Below, piece by piece: positions 1-7,678 of a stretch of 38,962 bases of DNA; the stretch's first letter is position 1; every line of letters begins with the position of its first letter. The notes under the pieces are model-generated. The model did no database searches and was not told the origin of the DNA. It saw only the letters and a list, made by a program, of their open reading frames with translations. The stretch spans positions 1-38,962 of the forward strand of contig JAGAVE010000006.1 of the NCBI GenBank assembly GCA_017942105.1. Direction: 5' to 3'. A program made the translations under genes and the position numbers. Origin of the DNA: Clostridia bacterium (GTDB lineage: Bacteria > Bacillota > Clostridia > Oscillospirales > Acutalibacteraceae).

Positions 1-260
1 CGTCGCAGAGCGTCGAACCCTACGAACCACGATTCGATCGACTCCGTAGGGGAACATATTATGTTCCTGTTAAAATAATTTGAAAACCACGGGCAGATAA
101 TATCTGCCCCTACGAACACGGCTTAATACAAGCAAGTAGGGGATGGGTTGCCCATCCCGAAGAAAAAGCACAAATTTCGATACTGGAAACCCATACCCTA
201 CCAACACAGATTTAAATTGTGCGTATCAAATCATCCCTACAAACCCGAATTTGCAACACA
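1..260. repeat. Intergenic cluster of short palindromic repeats
   Basis: I see no gene in the first 312 bases. The stretch holds three perfect short palindromes: 51-67 (7-bp arms, GGAACAT/ATGTTCC), 91-109 (GGGCAGATA with its complement) and 140-158 (GGGATGGG/CCCATCCC). They are linked by a recurring module, CCCTACGAAC at 18-27 and 108-117, with its inverse core GTAGGGG at 46-52 and 136-142. At 235-252 a related end, CCCTACAAACCCGAATTT, occurs; the same 18 bases recur at 34573-34590. This is the layout of an interspersed REP-like element family. The family assignment is inference; the palindromes and shared words are seen directly. Confidence 0.7.
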
Positions 261-263
261 AGC

Positions 264-299
264 AAAAACTGTGATGCGGCAAAATCACATCACAGTTTT
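264..299 (-). terminator. Rho-independent terminator of the DUF6273 lipoprotein gene
   Basis: A 12-bp perfect stem (265-276 with 288-299, core AACTGTGATG) with an 11-nt loop lies just past the stop codon of the minus-strand gene ending at 313. On the minus strand the stem is followed by TTTTTG, as expected for an intrinsic terminator. Confidence 0.85.
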
Positions 300-312
300 A
301 AATATTATATTA

Positions 313-1086
313 TCAGCCAACAGTAATCCACATAGCCGGACGGATAGCATGACCAAAGTCTACCCCTTCACCATCGTAGACAACAATGCCACCACCGTAG
401 ATATAAGACGCATAGTTCAAAGCGGTACCCGGAGAGCGCAACCACCACCAGCAGTTGCCCTCGTAACTATCAACATATTCAAAAACGCCATTGTTGATTG
501 CATATTTTGAAGGTTTGCACATTCTTTCTTCATCTGAGCTGAAATATGTTTCCACTTCACTTATGCTTAACAAGAATACTTTATCCTGTGTATCATTTCC
601 CGCGTCTGTTCCAGATTCAAAATTATCTTCTGCAATGATATTTGTTGTACAGATTTCATTCTTTTCGGTATCCGAAAATGCAGTGTTATAAAAATCATTA
701 TTCAACCATGCGCGAAGCGTGCAATTCTCCCAAGATGTATCAACATACTCTTCATTGTATTGCTTGCAATCAAGAGCATATTTGCTGATGACAAGTGCTT
801 TACCATCTCTCACCTCAAGGACAAGCCATTCTATAGTTTCTTTACCGTTGGAGATATTGTTATCCTGCTCATATGAACCAAAGGTTATATAATCCCCAAC
901 CTGAGCATTTTTGTCAATCGTTGATTTTCCATCGCTGTTCATATCGGCATTGTCACTTGCGGATGCACCTGCAGAATTATTCTTTTTATCTTCTCCTGAA
1001 CCACTTCCGCCACAAGCAACAAAGATCATAAGCATAGCGACGGATAAAAGAGACGCAATAATTGATTTTAATGTTTTATTTTTCAT
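313..1086 (-). CDS. DUF6273-type lipoprotein
   Basis: This is a predicted secreted lipoprotein of 257 aa. The start at 1086 (MKNKTLKS) is chosen because AGGAGG at 1094-1099 sits 7 bases upstream; a longer reading frame to 1113 has no such site. Residues 1-25 form a signal peptide ending in a lipobox-like FVAC, so the protein is probably anchored on the outer face of the membrane through that cysteine. A G/S/N/D-rich linker follows to about residue 60. The rest carries the pattern of the DUF6273 family: VGDYITFGSYEQ, WLVLEV, LRAWLNNDFYNTAFS, WWWLRSPG and a C-terminal RPAMWI. Members are common in gut Clostridia, often as surface proteins, but the function is not established. It stands alone, with its own terminator at 264-299 and a folded RNA leader upstream (1175-1385). 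Confidence 0.8.
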   Translation of the reverse strand: MKNKTLKSIIASLLSVAMLMIFVACGGSGSGEDKKNNSAGASASDNADMNSDGKSTIDKNAQVGDYITFGSYEQDNNISNGKETIEWLVLEVRDGKALVISKYALDCKQYNEEYVDTSWENCTLRAWLNNDFYNTAFSDTEKNEICTTNIIAEDNFESGTDAGNDTQDKVFLLSISEVETYFSSDEERMCKPSKYAINNGVFEYVDSYEGNCWWWLRSPGTALNYASYIYGGGIVVYDGEGVDFGHAIRPAMWITVG

Positions 1087-1174
1087 AAATTTTCCTCCTG
1101 TTTTGTTTGACATTTACATCTTAATTAATACGATATCTTTTCAGTAATTTCATTTTTACCATTCACATTCCCCC

Positions 1175-1351
1175 AAAACAAAAAAGTGTGTGAAACCGAA
1201 GTTACACACACCGAAAAATGCGGAACTTCGATTTGCTACCACACAAAAACCTCTTAACATCTACCAGAAGAAATGCCAAAAGAGAAGTCTGCATTTTTGC
1301 CAAAACAAAAAGGACCTCTGATAAATGTTAATATTCGGTTTTTGTGTGGTA
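1175..1351 (-). ncRNA. Putative structured leader RNA or small RNA ending in an intrinsic terminator
   Basis: Read on the minus strand, the RNA would begin near 1351. Its first 15 bases (1337-1351) pair perfectly with 1237-1251. Inside, 1315-1331 pairs with 1254-1270 over 17 positions; the three differences are A-C mismatches on the plus strand but G-U wobbles on the minus strand. An inner hairpin joins 1291-1296 with 1271-1276. Downstream, a 7-bp stem (1205-1211 with 1186-1192) is followed by TTTTTTGTTTT, an intrinsic terminator. Its loop (1194-1203) can pair over 10 bases with 1224-1233, just upstream, which would form a pseudoknot or an antiterminator. It could be a ligand- or protein-sensing attenuator of the lipoprotein gene at 1086, or a free sRNA. 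No known RNA family was recognised. Confidence 0.6.
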
Positions 1352-1356
1352 ACTAC

Positions 1357-1385
1357 AATATAACATAATTTAATTTAAAAGTAAA
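1357..1385 (-). promoter_or_regulatory. Predicted sigma-A promoter of the structured RNA
   Basis: On the minus strand TTTACT is followed after 17 bases by TATATT (4/6 and 5/6 matches to consensus). The predicted start falls near 1351, exactly where the paired 5' arm of the RNA begins. That coincidence makes the call better than the boxes alone. Confidence 0.5.
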
Positions 1386-1387
1386 GT

Positions 1388-1422
1388 TAAAAACGGCAGA
1401 GTTTACGCAAAACCCTGCCGTT
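1388..1422 (-). terminator. Terminator of the seven-gene M42/phosphohexomutase operon
   Basis: An imperfect stem (AACGGCAG at 1392-1399 with its complement at 1415-1422, continued by GTTT/AAAC) lies 20 bases after the stop codon of the metallophosphoesterase gene. On the minus strand it is followed by TTTTTAAC. Confidence 0.8.
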
Positions 1423-1441
1423 ATATCAGATATATTCAAAT

Positions 1442-2458
1442 TTATTTTATACTTACAAAATCATACATCTCTCTTGTGTTTTCTGCAGATGTATGGATTG
1501 TTACAAACGAGCCCATAGTTTTGGTCTGGGCTGCGACATGATAATATGTGCCGTTATAGAAACTACATTTATTTTCAGACGGATGAGCGTGTCCCATAGA
1601 AACAAGTCCAACGCAGCCTGCGTTTTCAAAAACATCGTCGAGAGGTTTATTTTTCGGGATATTATATTTCTCTTCCATTTCATCGAGCGGTGAATATCCT
1701 TCGGAATAAGCCTCACCGTACAAGCCTGCTTCAGCAAAAGCAGGTGTATTTTCGTGGATGAATACGCTCATTGAGATATCGCCGTAATTTTCAAGCTTTG
1801 CGTTTATCTCATCCTCGCACCATTTCACCTGATCAGCGTGGACATAACCGTAAATGTGTTCTTCATCCTCATCGTCATAATCCATTGTATCGAGGAAAAC
1901 GAGCGAATGAACAACTGTCTCACCGTTTCTGATATCTATTGAATACTGTGCGCCACCCGAAACATTCGCAACATCTGCACAAAGACAATAATCAAACTGC
2001 GAGAGATACGCAGTAACATCGGCTGATGTGCCGTGCGCGATGCCGTCATTGTTGCCGGGGATGTATGCCCAGTACTGCTCCATTTCGTCAAACATCGTGC
2101 CGACGGTTTCAAGGATATATTCCTTATTGAAAGCACCCGTTTCGCCGTCATCAATCATATCGCCGAGCATAACAACGAGGTCGGGGTTGTATTCTTCAAC
2201 CTGTGCTTTCATCGTCTGCATTACGGAAATATCGTTATATGAAAGTCCCGTTGTGAAATGAGTGTCCGTAAACTGAAGAATTGTGAAATCGCCATTTTCA
2301 TCGGTTGAGAACACGGGCATTTCCTTATCCGCATTGACTGTTTCGCTGTAACCCGTGATATCGCCTTTATCGATGAGCTGACGGACAGAACCGTCAGTAA
2401 AGAAGAAGTTAAATATCGCAGTAAGCGTTGCAAGAAAAACAGAGAAAAAAGCTTTCAT
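1442..2458 (-). CDS. Secreted calcineurin-like metallophosphoesterase
   Basis: The protein has 338 aa and belongs to the binuclear metallophosphatase (calcineurin-like) superfamily. The metal-binding blocks appear in order: FTDTH (D65, H67), VVMLGDMID (D100), PGNND (135-138; the usual form is GNHD/E, so one ligand position differs), then a late VFIHENTP and a final MGHAHPSE. Residues 1-22 (MKAFFSVFLATLTAIFNFFF) look like a signal peptide or N-terminal anchor, which suggests action outside the cell on phosphomonoesters or phosphodiesters; the exact substrate cannot be read from sequence. GGAGA lies 7 bases upstream of the ATG. It is the last gene of the operon, 12 bases after the phosphohexomutase stop, with a terminator at 1388-1422. 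Secreted members related to purple acid phosphatase have similar length. Confidence 0.85.
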   Translation of the reverse strand: MKAFFSVFLATLTAIFNFFFTDGSVRQLIDKGDITGYSETVNADKEMPVFSTDENGDFTILQFTDTHFTTGLSYNDISVMQTMKAQVEEYNPDLVVMLGDMIDDGETGAFNKEYILETVGTMFDEMEQYWAYIPGNNDGIAHGTSADVTAYLSQFDYCLCADVANVSGGAQYSIDIRNGETVVHSLVFLDTMDYDDEDEEHIYGYVHADQVKWCEDEINAKLENYGDISMSVFIHENTPAFAEAGLYGEAYSEGYSPLDEMEEKYNIPKNKPLDDVFENAGCVGLVSMGHAHPSENKCSFYNGTYYHVAAQTKTMGSFVTIHTSAENTREMYDFVSIK

Positions 2459-2470
2459 TTTAATGTCTCC

Positions 2471-3985
2471 TTATTTAATGAAATTCTCTATCGGTGAGAT
2501 ATCAAGAAGATCGAATTTACGGATAAATCCGTAGAAATCCTTTGCGATTTTCATAACGCCGCCCTCTTCGTTACTTTCGATATTAAGGGGCATAATCGGG
2601 TCGTGGACACTAAGGCGAAGAAGCAGCCAGCCGTTGCCGTTTTCATTATCTGCAGAGATTCGCATACCCTCTCTGTTGTCATCGGCAATCATCCAGCCTT
2701 CTCTGCCTTCATAATACTTTTCAAGCTCAGCAATAACATTCTCGCCGTACTGCTTGAAATCGTCACATTTTATTGCAAAGCGAAGCTCTTTTTCTTCAGC
2801 AGGCTGTGCAAGAGGTGCAAGAATATCCTGAAGCGCATTTCCCGTCTTATCCCTTGCAATAAGGATAACGATTTTCGTCATAAGATACGCACCGTCATCA
2901 AGGTAATAATTCTCCTTGAATGCTGCGTGACCTGAGGTTTCGATTGCAAGAGGACAGAACTTACCTTCATTATTAAGCTCAATCTGCTTGTTTATAACAT
3001 TCTTATATCCCCTCTTGAATCGGTAATGCTCACCGCCGATTGACTCGATATAGGTCTTGAGACCGTCTGATGTTACGGAGTCCGTCACAATTACGCCGCC
3101 GTCGTGACCTTCGAGCGCGATATAGGAAGCGAGAGCGACAAGACGGTTACGGTTGATTTCCTCACCGTCACGGTCAACGCATCCTGCTCGGTCAACATCA
3201 GTATCAAAGATAATGCCGAAATCAGCCTCACTTTCAACAACTGCCGAGCAGATAGATTTCATAGCATCAGGATTTTCGGGATTTGGAATATGATTCGGGA
3301 ACATTCCGTCGGGCTCAAGGAACTGACTACCCTCGGTATCTGCACCAAGAGGCTTCAGAACATTCTCGGCATAGAAGCCGCCGACGCCGTTGCCCGCATC
3401 CACGATTATTTTAAAGCCTTCAAGCGGTTTATCATAATTCTGAGCGTTAACGCCCTTTTTAATCATATCACGAAGGTGAGCCGCATAGTCGCTCATATAG
3501 TCTACATCGGCAATCTTTGAGCAATCAGGATTGAATGAATCTCGGTCAACTGTTTCTGCTCTTTCAAGAAGAGACGAAATATCGCTTCCTTCAAGTCCAC
3601 CGTCGGGAGTGAAGAACTTAAGACCGTTTCTCTCCCACGGGTGATGGCTCGCAGTTATCTGCACGGCACCGTCACATTCAAGGTCAAGAGTTGACATAAA
3701 CATTGCAGGCGTTGATGCAAGACCGCAGTTTTTAACGCTGACACCAAGCGAAGACAGAGTGTTTGCAACTGCCTTTACGATTCTCGGACCTGATACGCGC
3801 GAATCCCTACCGACTGAAACGCAAAGCTCAGAAATTGCCTTGCCTCTTTTTTCTGATAACCATTCTGCGAAAGCAACAGTTATTTTCGAAACAACCTCAT
3901 CGCTGAGGAAAAGCTTTTCTTCTGAATACTGTTCGGCACCGTAGCCTCTTATATCTGTGCCGCTTTTAAAACCCTTTAAACTCAT
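2471..3985 (-). CDS. Phosphomannomutase/phosphoglucomutase family phosphohexomutase
   Basis: This 504-aa alpha-D-phosphohexomutase interconverts 6-phospho and 1-phospho hexoses, feeding nucleotide-sugar synthesis in the cytoplasm. The phosphoserine loop is TASHHP (S113); most relatives have TASHNP, so the residue after SH is changed. The magnesium site is DTDVDR (D261, D263, D265), preceded by NHIPNPENPDA. The sugar-binding segment ETSGHAAFKENYYLDDGA is present. The length is on the long side of the 450-500 aa norm. Its ATG overlaps the TGA of the DUF2461 gene as ATGA (3982-3985), typical of translational coupling. Whether it prefers glucose, mannose or glucosamine phosphate cannot be decided; glmM is less likely because of the sequence around the active site. 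Confidence 0.88.
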   Translation of the reverse strand: MSLKGFKSGTDIRGYGAEQYSEEKLFLSDEVVSKITVAFAEWLSEKRGKAISELCVSVGRDSRVSGPRIVKAVANTLSSLGVSVKNCGLASTPAMFMSTLDLECDGAVQITASHHPWERNGLKFFTPDGGLEGSDISSLLERAETVDRDSFNPDCSKIADVDYMSDYAAHLRDMIKKGVNAQNYDKPLEGFKIIVDAGNGVGGFYAENVLKPLGADTEGSQFLEPDGMFPNHIPNPENPDAMKSICSAVVESEADFGIIFDTDVDRAGCVDRDGEEINRNRLVALASYIALEGHDGGVIVTDSVTSDGLKTYIESIGGEHYRFKRGYKNVINKQIELNNEGKFCPLAIETSGHAAFKENYYLDDGAYLMTKIVILIARDKTGNALQDILAPLAQPAEEKELRFAIKCDDFKQYGENVIAELEKYYEGREGWMIADDNREGMRISADNENGNGWLLLRLSVHDPIMPLNIESNEEGGVMKIAKDFYGFIRKFDLLDISPIENFIK

Positions 3986-4662
3986 AACATCGTCCTTTCG
4001 TCTGAAATTGATTTCAAGAATGAATACATACCCTCGAAGCCCTTGTAAATCTCTTTCAATTCATCAATAAGAGCTTCGTTTTCAAGCGTTGCAAAATCCG
4101 TTCGCTGAGCGATAAAGTGCATATTCCTTATATGATAGTAAGGCTCGATTTCAGGAATCGGGTTGCCCGGCTTCGGCTTTTTATAAAACTCGGGAGAATA
4201 CATTGCGCCGACTCTCTCAGCATCCTTAACGGCTTTTAAAAACTCCTGCGGACGCTCAATCAAAGCTTTACGGTAAAGTTCAAGATAAGTTGCATCCACC
4301 CAGAACATTCCTACACCGTATGACCAGAAATTCTGAGTAACCTCAAGCCACATACAAGGATACTGCTGCCATTCGTGCTTGTTACGCATAAACATTATCC
4401 AGAGATTATCCCTGTAAAGGCTTTTATCCTTTGAAAAACGGGTATCACGGAAGAAACGGGACACCATTTTCACAGGATCGGTCATAACCTTATCATCAAT
4501 CTCATAAATCTGCGGAACAATTTCTGCGGCAATCTGCCTCATCGGAATCGTGAAGCCTTCTTTTAATTTCTGCTTATGCTCTTCGTAAAAAGTACGGCTG
4601 TTTTCAAATCTGTTCTGAGCCGCAAGGAAAAGCGTTTCAGGTTTTATTCCGTTGTATGCCAT
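3982..4662 (-). CDS. DUF2461 family protein
   Basis: This 226-aa soluble protein matches the DUF2461 family (TIGR02453-like). The signature is seen in the N-terminal half: NRFENSRTFYEEHK, then VSRFFRDTRFSKDKSLYRDNLWIMF, and a WVDATY segment near residue 125. There is no signal peptide or membrane segment. The biochemical function of the family is unknown. Its start overlaps the stop of the gamma-lyase family gene by one base (TGATG at 4660-4664) and its stop overlaps the next start (ATGA), so it is tightly embedded in the operon. Confidence 0.82.
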   Translation of the reverse strand: MAYNGIKPETLFLAAQNRFENSRTFYEEHKQKLKEGFTIPMRQIAAEIVPQIYEIDDKVMTDPVKMVSRFFRDTRFSKDKSLYRDNLWIMFMRNKHEWQQYPCMWLEVTQNFWSYGVGMFWVDATYLELYRKALIERPQEFLKAVKDAERVGAMYSPEFYKKPKPGNPIPEIEPYYHIRNMHFIAQRTDFATLENEALIDELKEIYKGFEGMYSFLKSISDERTML

Positions 4663-5924
4663 CAGATCAGCCCTCTTTCCGCCATTTTCTGAGCCGCAAG
4701 CATTATACCCATTTTTGCACTGTGGAAATTAAGACCGCCCTGCATCCACGCAGCATAAGGCTCTCTTAACGGCGCATCTGCCGAAAGCTCGATTGAGGCA
4801 CCGCCGATAAATGCACCTGCCGCCATAATTACCTTATTGTCATATCCCGGCATATCCCAAGGCTCGGGAGTTACGAACGCGTCAATCGGTGCACCCGACT
4901 GCATACCCTGACAAAAAGCGATAAGATTTTCTTCATTTTCAAGAAGAACGCTTTGAACGATATCGAAGCGAGGATCGGATGAAGTCGGAGTTGTTCCGAA
5001 ACCGAACTGTTCGAAAAGAGCTGCCGTAAAATAAGCCGCCTTTATCGCTTCACCTACTGTATGAGGTGCGAAGAAAATGCCCATAAAAAGCTCACGGCTC
5101 ATTCCGAGAGTTGCACCCACTTCCCTGCCGAGACCCGGAGTAGTCAGGCGGTAAGAAATCTTTTCAACGAGATCTGCCCTGCCTGCAACATATCCGCCAG
5201 TTCGTGCGAGTCCGCCGCCTGCATTTTTAATAAGCGAGCCTGCGATGATATCGGCTCCTACCTGAGTCGGTTCAATCGTCTGCGTAAACTCACCGTAACA
5301 ATTATCAACCATAATATCTGCATCACTGTTCTGCTTGACGACCTTTGCAATCTCGCCAATCTCTTCGCAGGAAAGGCTCGGACGAAGAGAATATCCCCTT
5401 GAACGCTGTATGTAAACAAGCTTGATTTTTTCCTTTGTTACTGCCTCTTTTATGGCATCAAGGTCAGGCTTGCCGTCCTTGAGGTCAACCTGCTTATAGA
5501 TTATGCCGTAATCAGCGAGTGAACCGTCGCCTTTGCCGTCAATACCGATAACGGAATGAATGGTATCGTACGGTGTACCCGTAACGCAAAGCATAATATC
5601 ACCGGGGCGAAGCATACCGTAAAGTGCAACAGCAAGAGTATGCGTTCCGCAGGTAAAATTATGACGAACAAGAGCATCCTCTGCGCAGACAATATCGGCA
5701 AACACCTTGTCTATAACCTCACGGCCTCTGTCACCGTAGCCGTAACCCGTACTTTCGGCAAACATACTTTCGCTGACATTGTTTTTAATGAAAGCGGAAA
5801 GCACCTTTTGCTGATTAAATTCCGTTATTTCGTCTGTTGTTTCAAACTGCGGTTTGATAAGCTCTAGCGCCCTTTCCGCCGCATCATTTACCTTCTGATC
5901 TATTTTAAAAAAGTTTTGTTTCAT
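4662..5924 (-). CDS. Methionine gamma-lyase family PLP enzyme (aluminium-resistance protein family)
   Basis: This 420-aa fold-type I PLP enzyme belongs to the Met_gamma_lyase family, long annotated in Bacillus and Clostridium as aluminium-resistance protein or YnbB-like. The order of motifs fits: ESTGYGYGDRGRE near residue 57, HNFTCGTHTLAVALYG at 88-103 (PLP-phosphate pocket), VDNCYGEF with D207 contacting the ring nitrogen, and IAGSLIKNAGGGLARTGGY with K233 as the Schiff-base lysine. The family acts on cysteine/methionine-type substrates, but the physiological reaction is not settled. The start lies within the last 20 bases of the acetyltransferase gene; the stop overlaps the DUF2461 start. 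Length is normal for the family, with no sign of damage. Confidence 0.87.
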   Translation of the reverse strand: MKQNFFKIDQKVNDAAERALELIKPQFETTDEITEFNQQKVLSAFIKNNVSESMFAESTGYGYGDRGREVIDKVFADIVCAEDALVRHNFTCGTHTLAVALYGMLRPGDIMLCVTGTPYDTIHSVIGIDGKGDGSLADYGIIYKQVDLKDGKPDLDAIKEAVTKEKIKLVYIQRSRGYSLRPSLSCEEIGEIAKVVKQNSDADIMVDNCYGEFTQTIEPTQVGADIIAGSLIKNAGGGLARTGGYVAGRADLVEKISYRLTTPGLGREVGATLGMSRELFMGIFFAPHTVGEAIKAAYFTAALFEQFGFGTTPTSSDPRFDIVQSVLLENEENLIAFCQGMQSGAPIDAFVTPEPWDMPGYDNKVIMAAGAFIGGASIELSADAPLREPYAAWMQGGLNFHSAKMGIMLAAQKMAERGLI

Positions 5925-6669
5925 CTGTTATTAAACTCCATTCGTCTCTGACTGTAAAACCTATTGATTTATAAAAATCCACTATTGAATCGTTTTTGCA
6001 AAGAAGCTCCGTACGCCTACCCTCTGCAAGCTCGTCGTTTGCAAGCCGTGTTACGAGTGCGCCCGCTATTCCTCTGCCTCTGTAACAAGGAGAGGTCGCT
6101 ACAGCTCCGAGCAAAGCCGCCTTATCCGTCCGGAAAAGCACCATTGCACAGCCTGCGGCATTTCCGTCAACCTCAGCGAGTAAAGGTTTCGCCGTGTTAC
6201 GGTTTATACGGAATGTTGTGTCTGAAAGCCACGGTAGATAATCCCCGACACCCGTAAGATTTTCAGCCTTTATTATATCGTAAATTTCTTTTAATTCAAA
6301 ATTATTCTTAATGTTTACTTCACGGTTTTCTCTTTCATCTTCAAAACGGACAACATATCCCCAAAGCGTTTCATCGTCAGCAAGCTCCTTTGCAACGGTA
6401 CGCTTGCATTGAATAGTATTAAACCCTACTATTTTAACAAACTCAAGAAGCTCCTCGTAATCCGCATCGTATGCGCAAAGAGTCATATCACCGTCAATCC
6501 TGCTGATTGCCGCAGTGACTTCACCGTCTTCATTGATCTGCATCCAGAAATTTACAAAGTCATAATCTATCGAATAGCAATTAAAATATGCCTTTATCCT
6601 TGTGCCGAAAACATCTCTGTCGCAAAACGAAAGAAAAGCCGTATCATCTTTTTCAACACTCTTAACCAT
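5905..6669 (-). CDS. GNAT family N-acetyltransferase
   Basis: The protein has 254 aa from the ATG at 6669. That start is preferred because GGAGG lies 9 bases upstream; a TTG at 6687 would put the same GGAGG inside the gene. The C-terminal half is a GNAT domain: LLAEVDGNAAGCAMVLF, LGAVATSPCYRGRGIAGALV (the acetyl-CoA pyrophosphate loop, R-G-R-G-I-A) and LLCKNDSIVDFYKSIGF. The N-terminal half (about residues 1-125) is a less conserved domain, as in larger two-domain acetyltransferases. The acceptor substrate is unknown. The start overlaps the stop of the upstream M42 gene by 8 bases and its end overlaps the gamma-lyase gene by 20, so all are co-expressed. Confidence 0.85.
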   Translation of the reverse strand: MVKSVEKDDTAFLSFCDRDVFGTRIKAYFNCYSIDYDFVNFWMQINEDGEVTAAISRIDGDMTLCAYDADYEELLEFVKIVGFNTIQCKRTVAKELADDETLWGYVVRFEDERENREVNIKNNFELKEIYDIIKAENLTGVGDYLPWLSDTTFRINRNTAKPLLAEVDGNAAGCAMVLFRTDKAALLGAVATSPCYRGRGIAGALVTRLANDELAEGRRTELLCKNDSIVDFYKSIGFTVRDEWSLITDETKLF

Positions 6670-7678
6670 TCGCAAATTCCTCCGCAAGAGCTCTTATGAG
6701 CTTTGCGCTCTCCTCGATATCTTCCTTTTTAAGGACGCAGGACGGAGAATGAAGATAACGGCATGGAAGAGAAACTGCTATTGTTTTAACTCCACCTGCT
6801 GTTTTATGAATTGCACCTGCATTGTTTCCGCCCGCAACTGCTGCCTTGACCTGAGCTTTGATACCGTTCTTCTCAGCAAGCTCAAAAGCTTTATCGAAAA
6901 GCTCTTTCGGGTAAATCGTGCGTCTGTCCATAAACGAAATAACGCCTCCCTCTCCGAGAGAGCACACTTTCTTGCTTTCAGGTACATCTGCAAGGTCTGC
7001 CGCCGTTGTTGTTTCAACGACAATTGCATAATCCGGCTGAACTTTATAAAAAGCCGTAGCGGCTATTCCGAAGCCTACCTCTTCCCCTGCCGCGAAGTTA
7101 AAATACATATCATAAGGCAGGTCTGACTTTATCATATCAATAAGAATCGCACAGCCTACTCTGTCATCAAGAGCTCTGCCCTTTATAAATCCATCGCCGA
7201 ATTCCACGAAATCCGAATTGAAGCACGCATAATCGCCGAGAGAAACAACCTCTTTTGCATCTTCGGCAGACTCCGCACCGATATCAATATACATAACTGA
7301 GGGCATATTGAGCTTTTCGGAAGCTGGAACCATATGAGTTGCCTTAACACCGATAACACCGTTCACTCTGTTTGCACCTACGGTTACGGGTTTGCCGAGC
7401 ATAACTCTTTTATCAATACCGCCGATGCAATCAAAATCCAGAGTTCCGTCAGCATTGATATGAGTTATCATCATACCGACCTCATCCATATGAGCGTCAA
7501 GCATAACCTTATTCTTTGGCGTTTCTTTACCTTTTTTAAAAACTATGAGGTTGCCGAGAGGATCGGTTTCAACACTGTCAGCGTAGGCCGATACTTCACT
7601 TATAATGTAATCTCTTACGGCGTTTTCTCTGCCTGAAACGCCATCAATCAAGCAAAGATTTTTAATTGTTTCAAGCAT
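6662..7678 (-). CDS. M42 family metallo-aminopeptidase
   Basis: This 338-aa cytoplasmic zinc or cobalt aminopeptidase belongs to the M42 (glutamyl aminopeptidase, endoglucanase-like, TET) family, which forms large tetrahedral complexes that trim peptides. Metal ligands are visible: LDAHMDEVG (H63, D65), GRALDDRVG (D171), AAGEEVGFG (catalytic and ligand Glu at about 199-200), VVETTT (E222) and a late RYLHSP histidine. The ATG at 7678 is chosen over a GTG at 7687, because the GGGGTGG Shine-Dalgarno-like stretch would overlap that GTG. The start overlaps the stop of a second M42 gene by 8 bases. Having two M42 paralogues in tandem suggests complementary specificities or a mixed oligomer, which is inference. 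Confidence 0.88.
   Translation of the reverse strand: MLETIKNLCLIDGVSGRENAVRDYIISEVSAYADSVETDPLGNLIVFKKGKETPKNKVMLDAHMDEVGMMITHINADGTLDFDCIGGIDKRVMLGKPVTVGANRVNGVIGVKATHMVPASEKLNMPSVMYIDIGAESAEDAKEVVSLGDYACFNSDFVEFGDGFIKGRALDDRVGCAILIDMIKSDLPYDMYFNFAAGEEVGFGIAATAFYKVQPDYAIVVETTTAADLADVPESKKVCSLGEGGVISFMDRRTIYPKELFDKAFELAEKNGIKAQVKAAVAGGNNAGAIHKTAGGVKTIAVSLPCRYLHSPSCVLKKEDIEESAKLIRALAEEFANG

Noticed and set aside
148..510. Plus-strand open frame of 120 codons
   Set aside because: It runs through the terminator hairpin and into the lipoprotein gene on the other strand, has no ribosome site, and its protein looks like translated repeat.
1237..1351. MITE or insertion-sequence remnant with 15-bp terminal inverted repeats
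   Set aside because: No target-site duplication is visible, the inner stem also pairs, wobbles fit a minus-strand RNA, and promoter and terminator flank it; a regulatory RNA explains more.
1175..1351. 6S RNA
   Set aside because: Size fits, but the 5' and 3' ends do not pair with each other, there is no central symmetric bubble, and a separate terminator hairpin with loop pairing follows.
2471..3985. glmM (phosphoglucosamine mutase)
   Set aside because: Length and the segments around the active serine and sugar-binding loop fit the general PMM/PGM group better.
4662..5924. True aluminium-resistance determinant
   Set aside because: The old family name is misleading; the sequence is a PLP lyase-type enzyme with K233 and no metal-handling motif.
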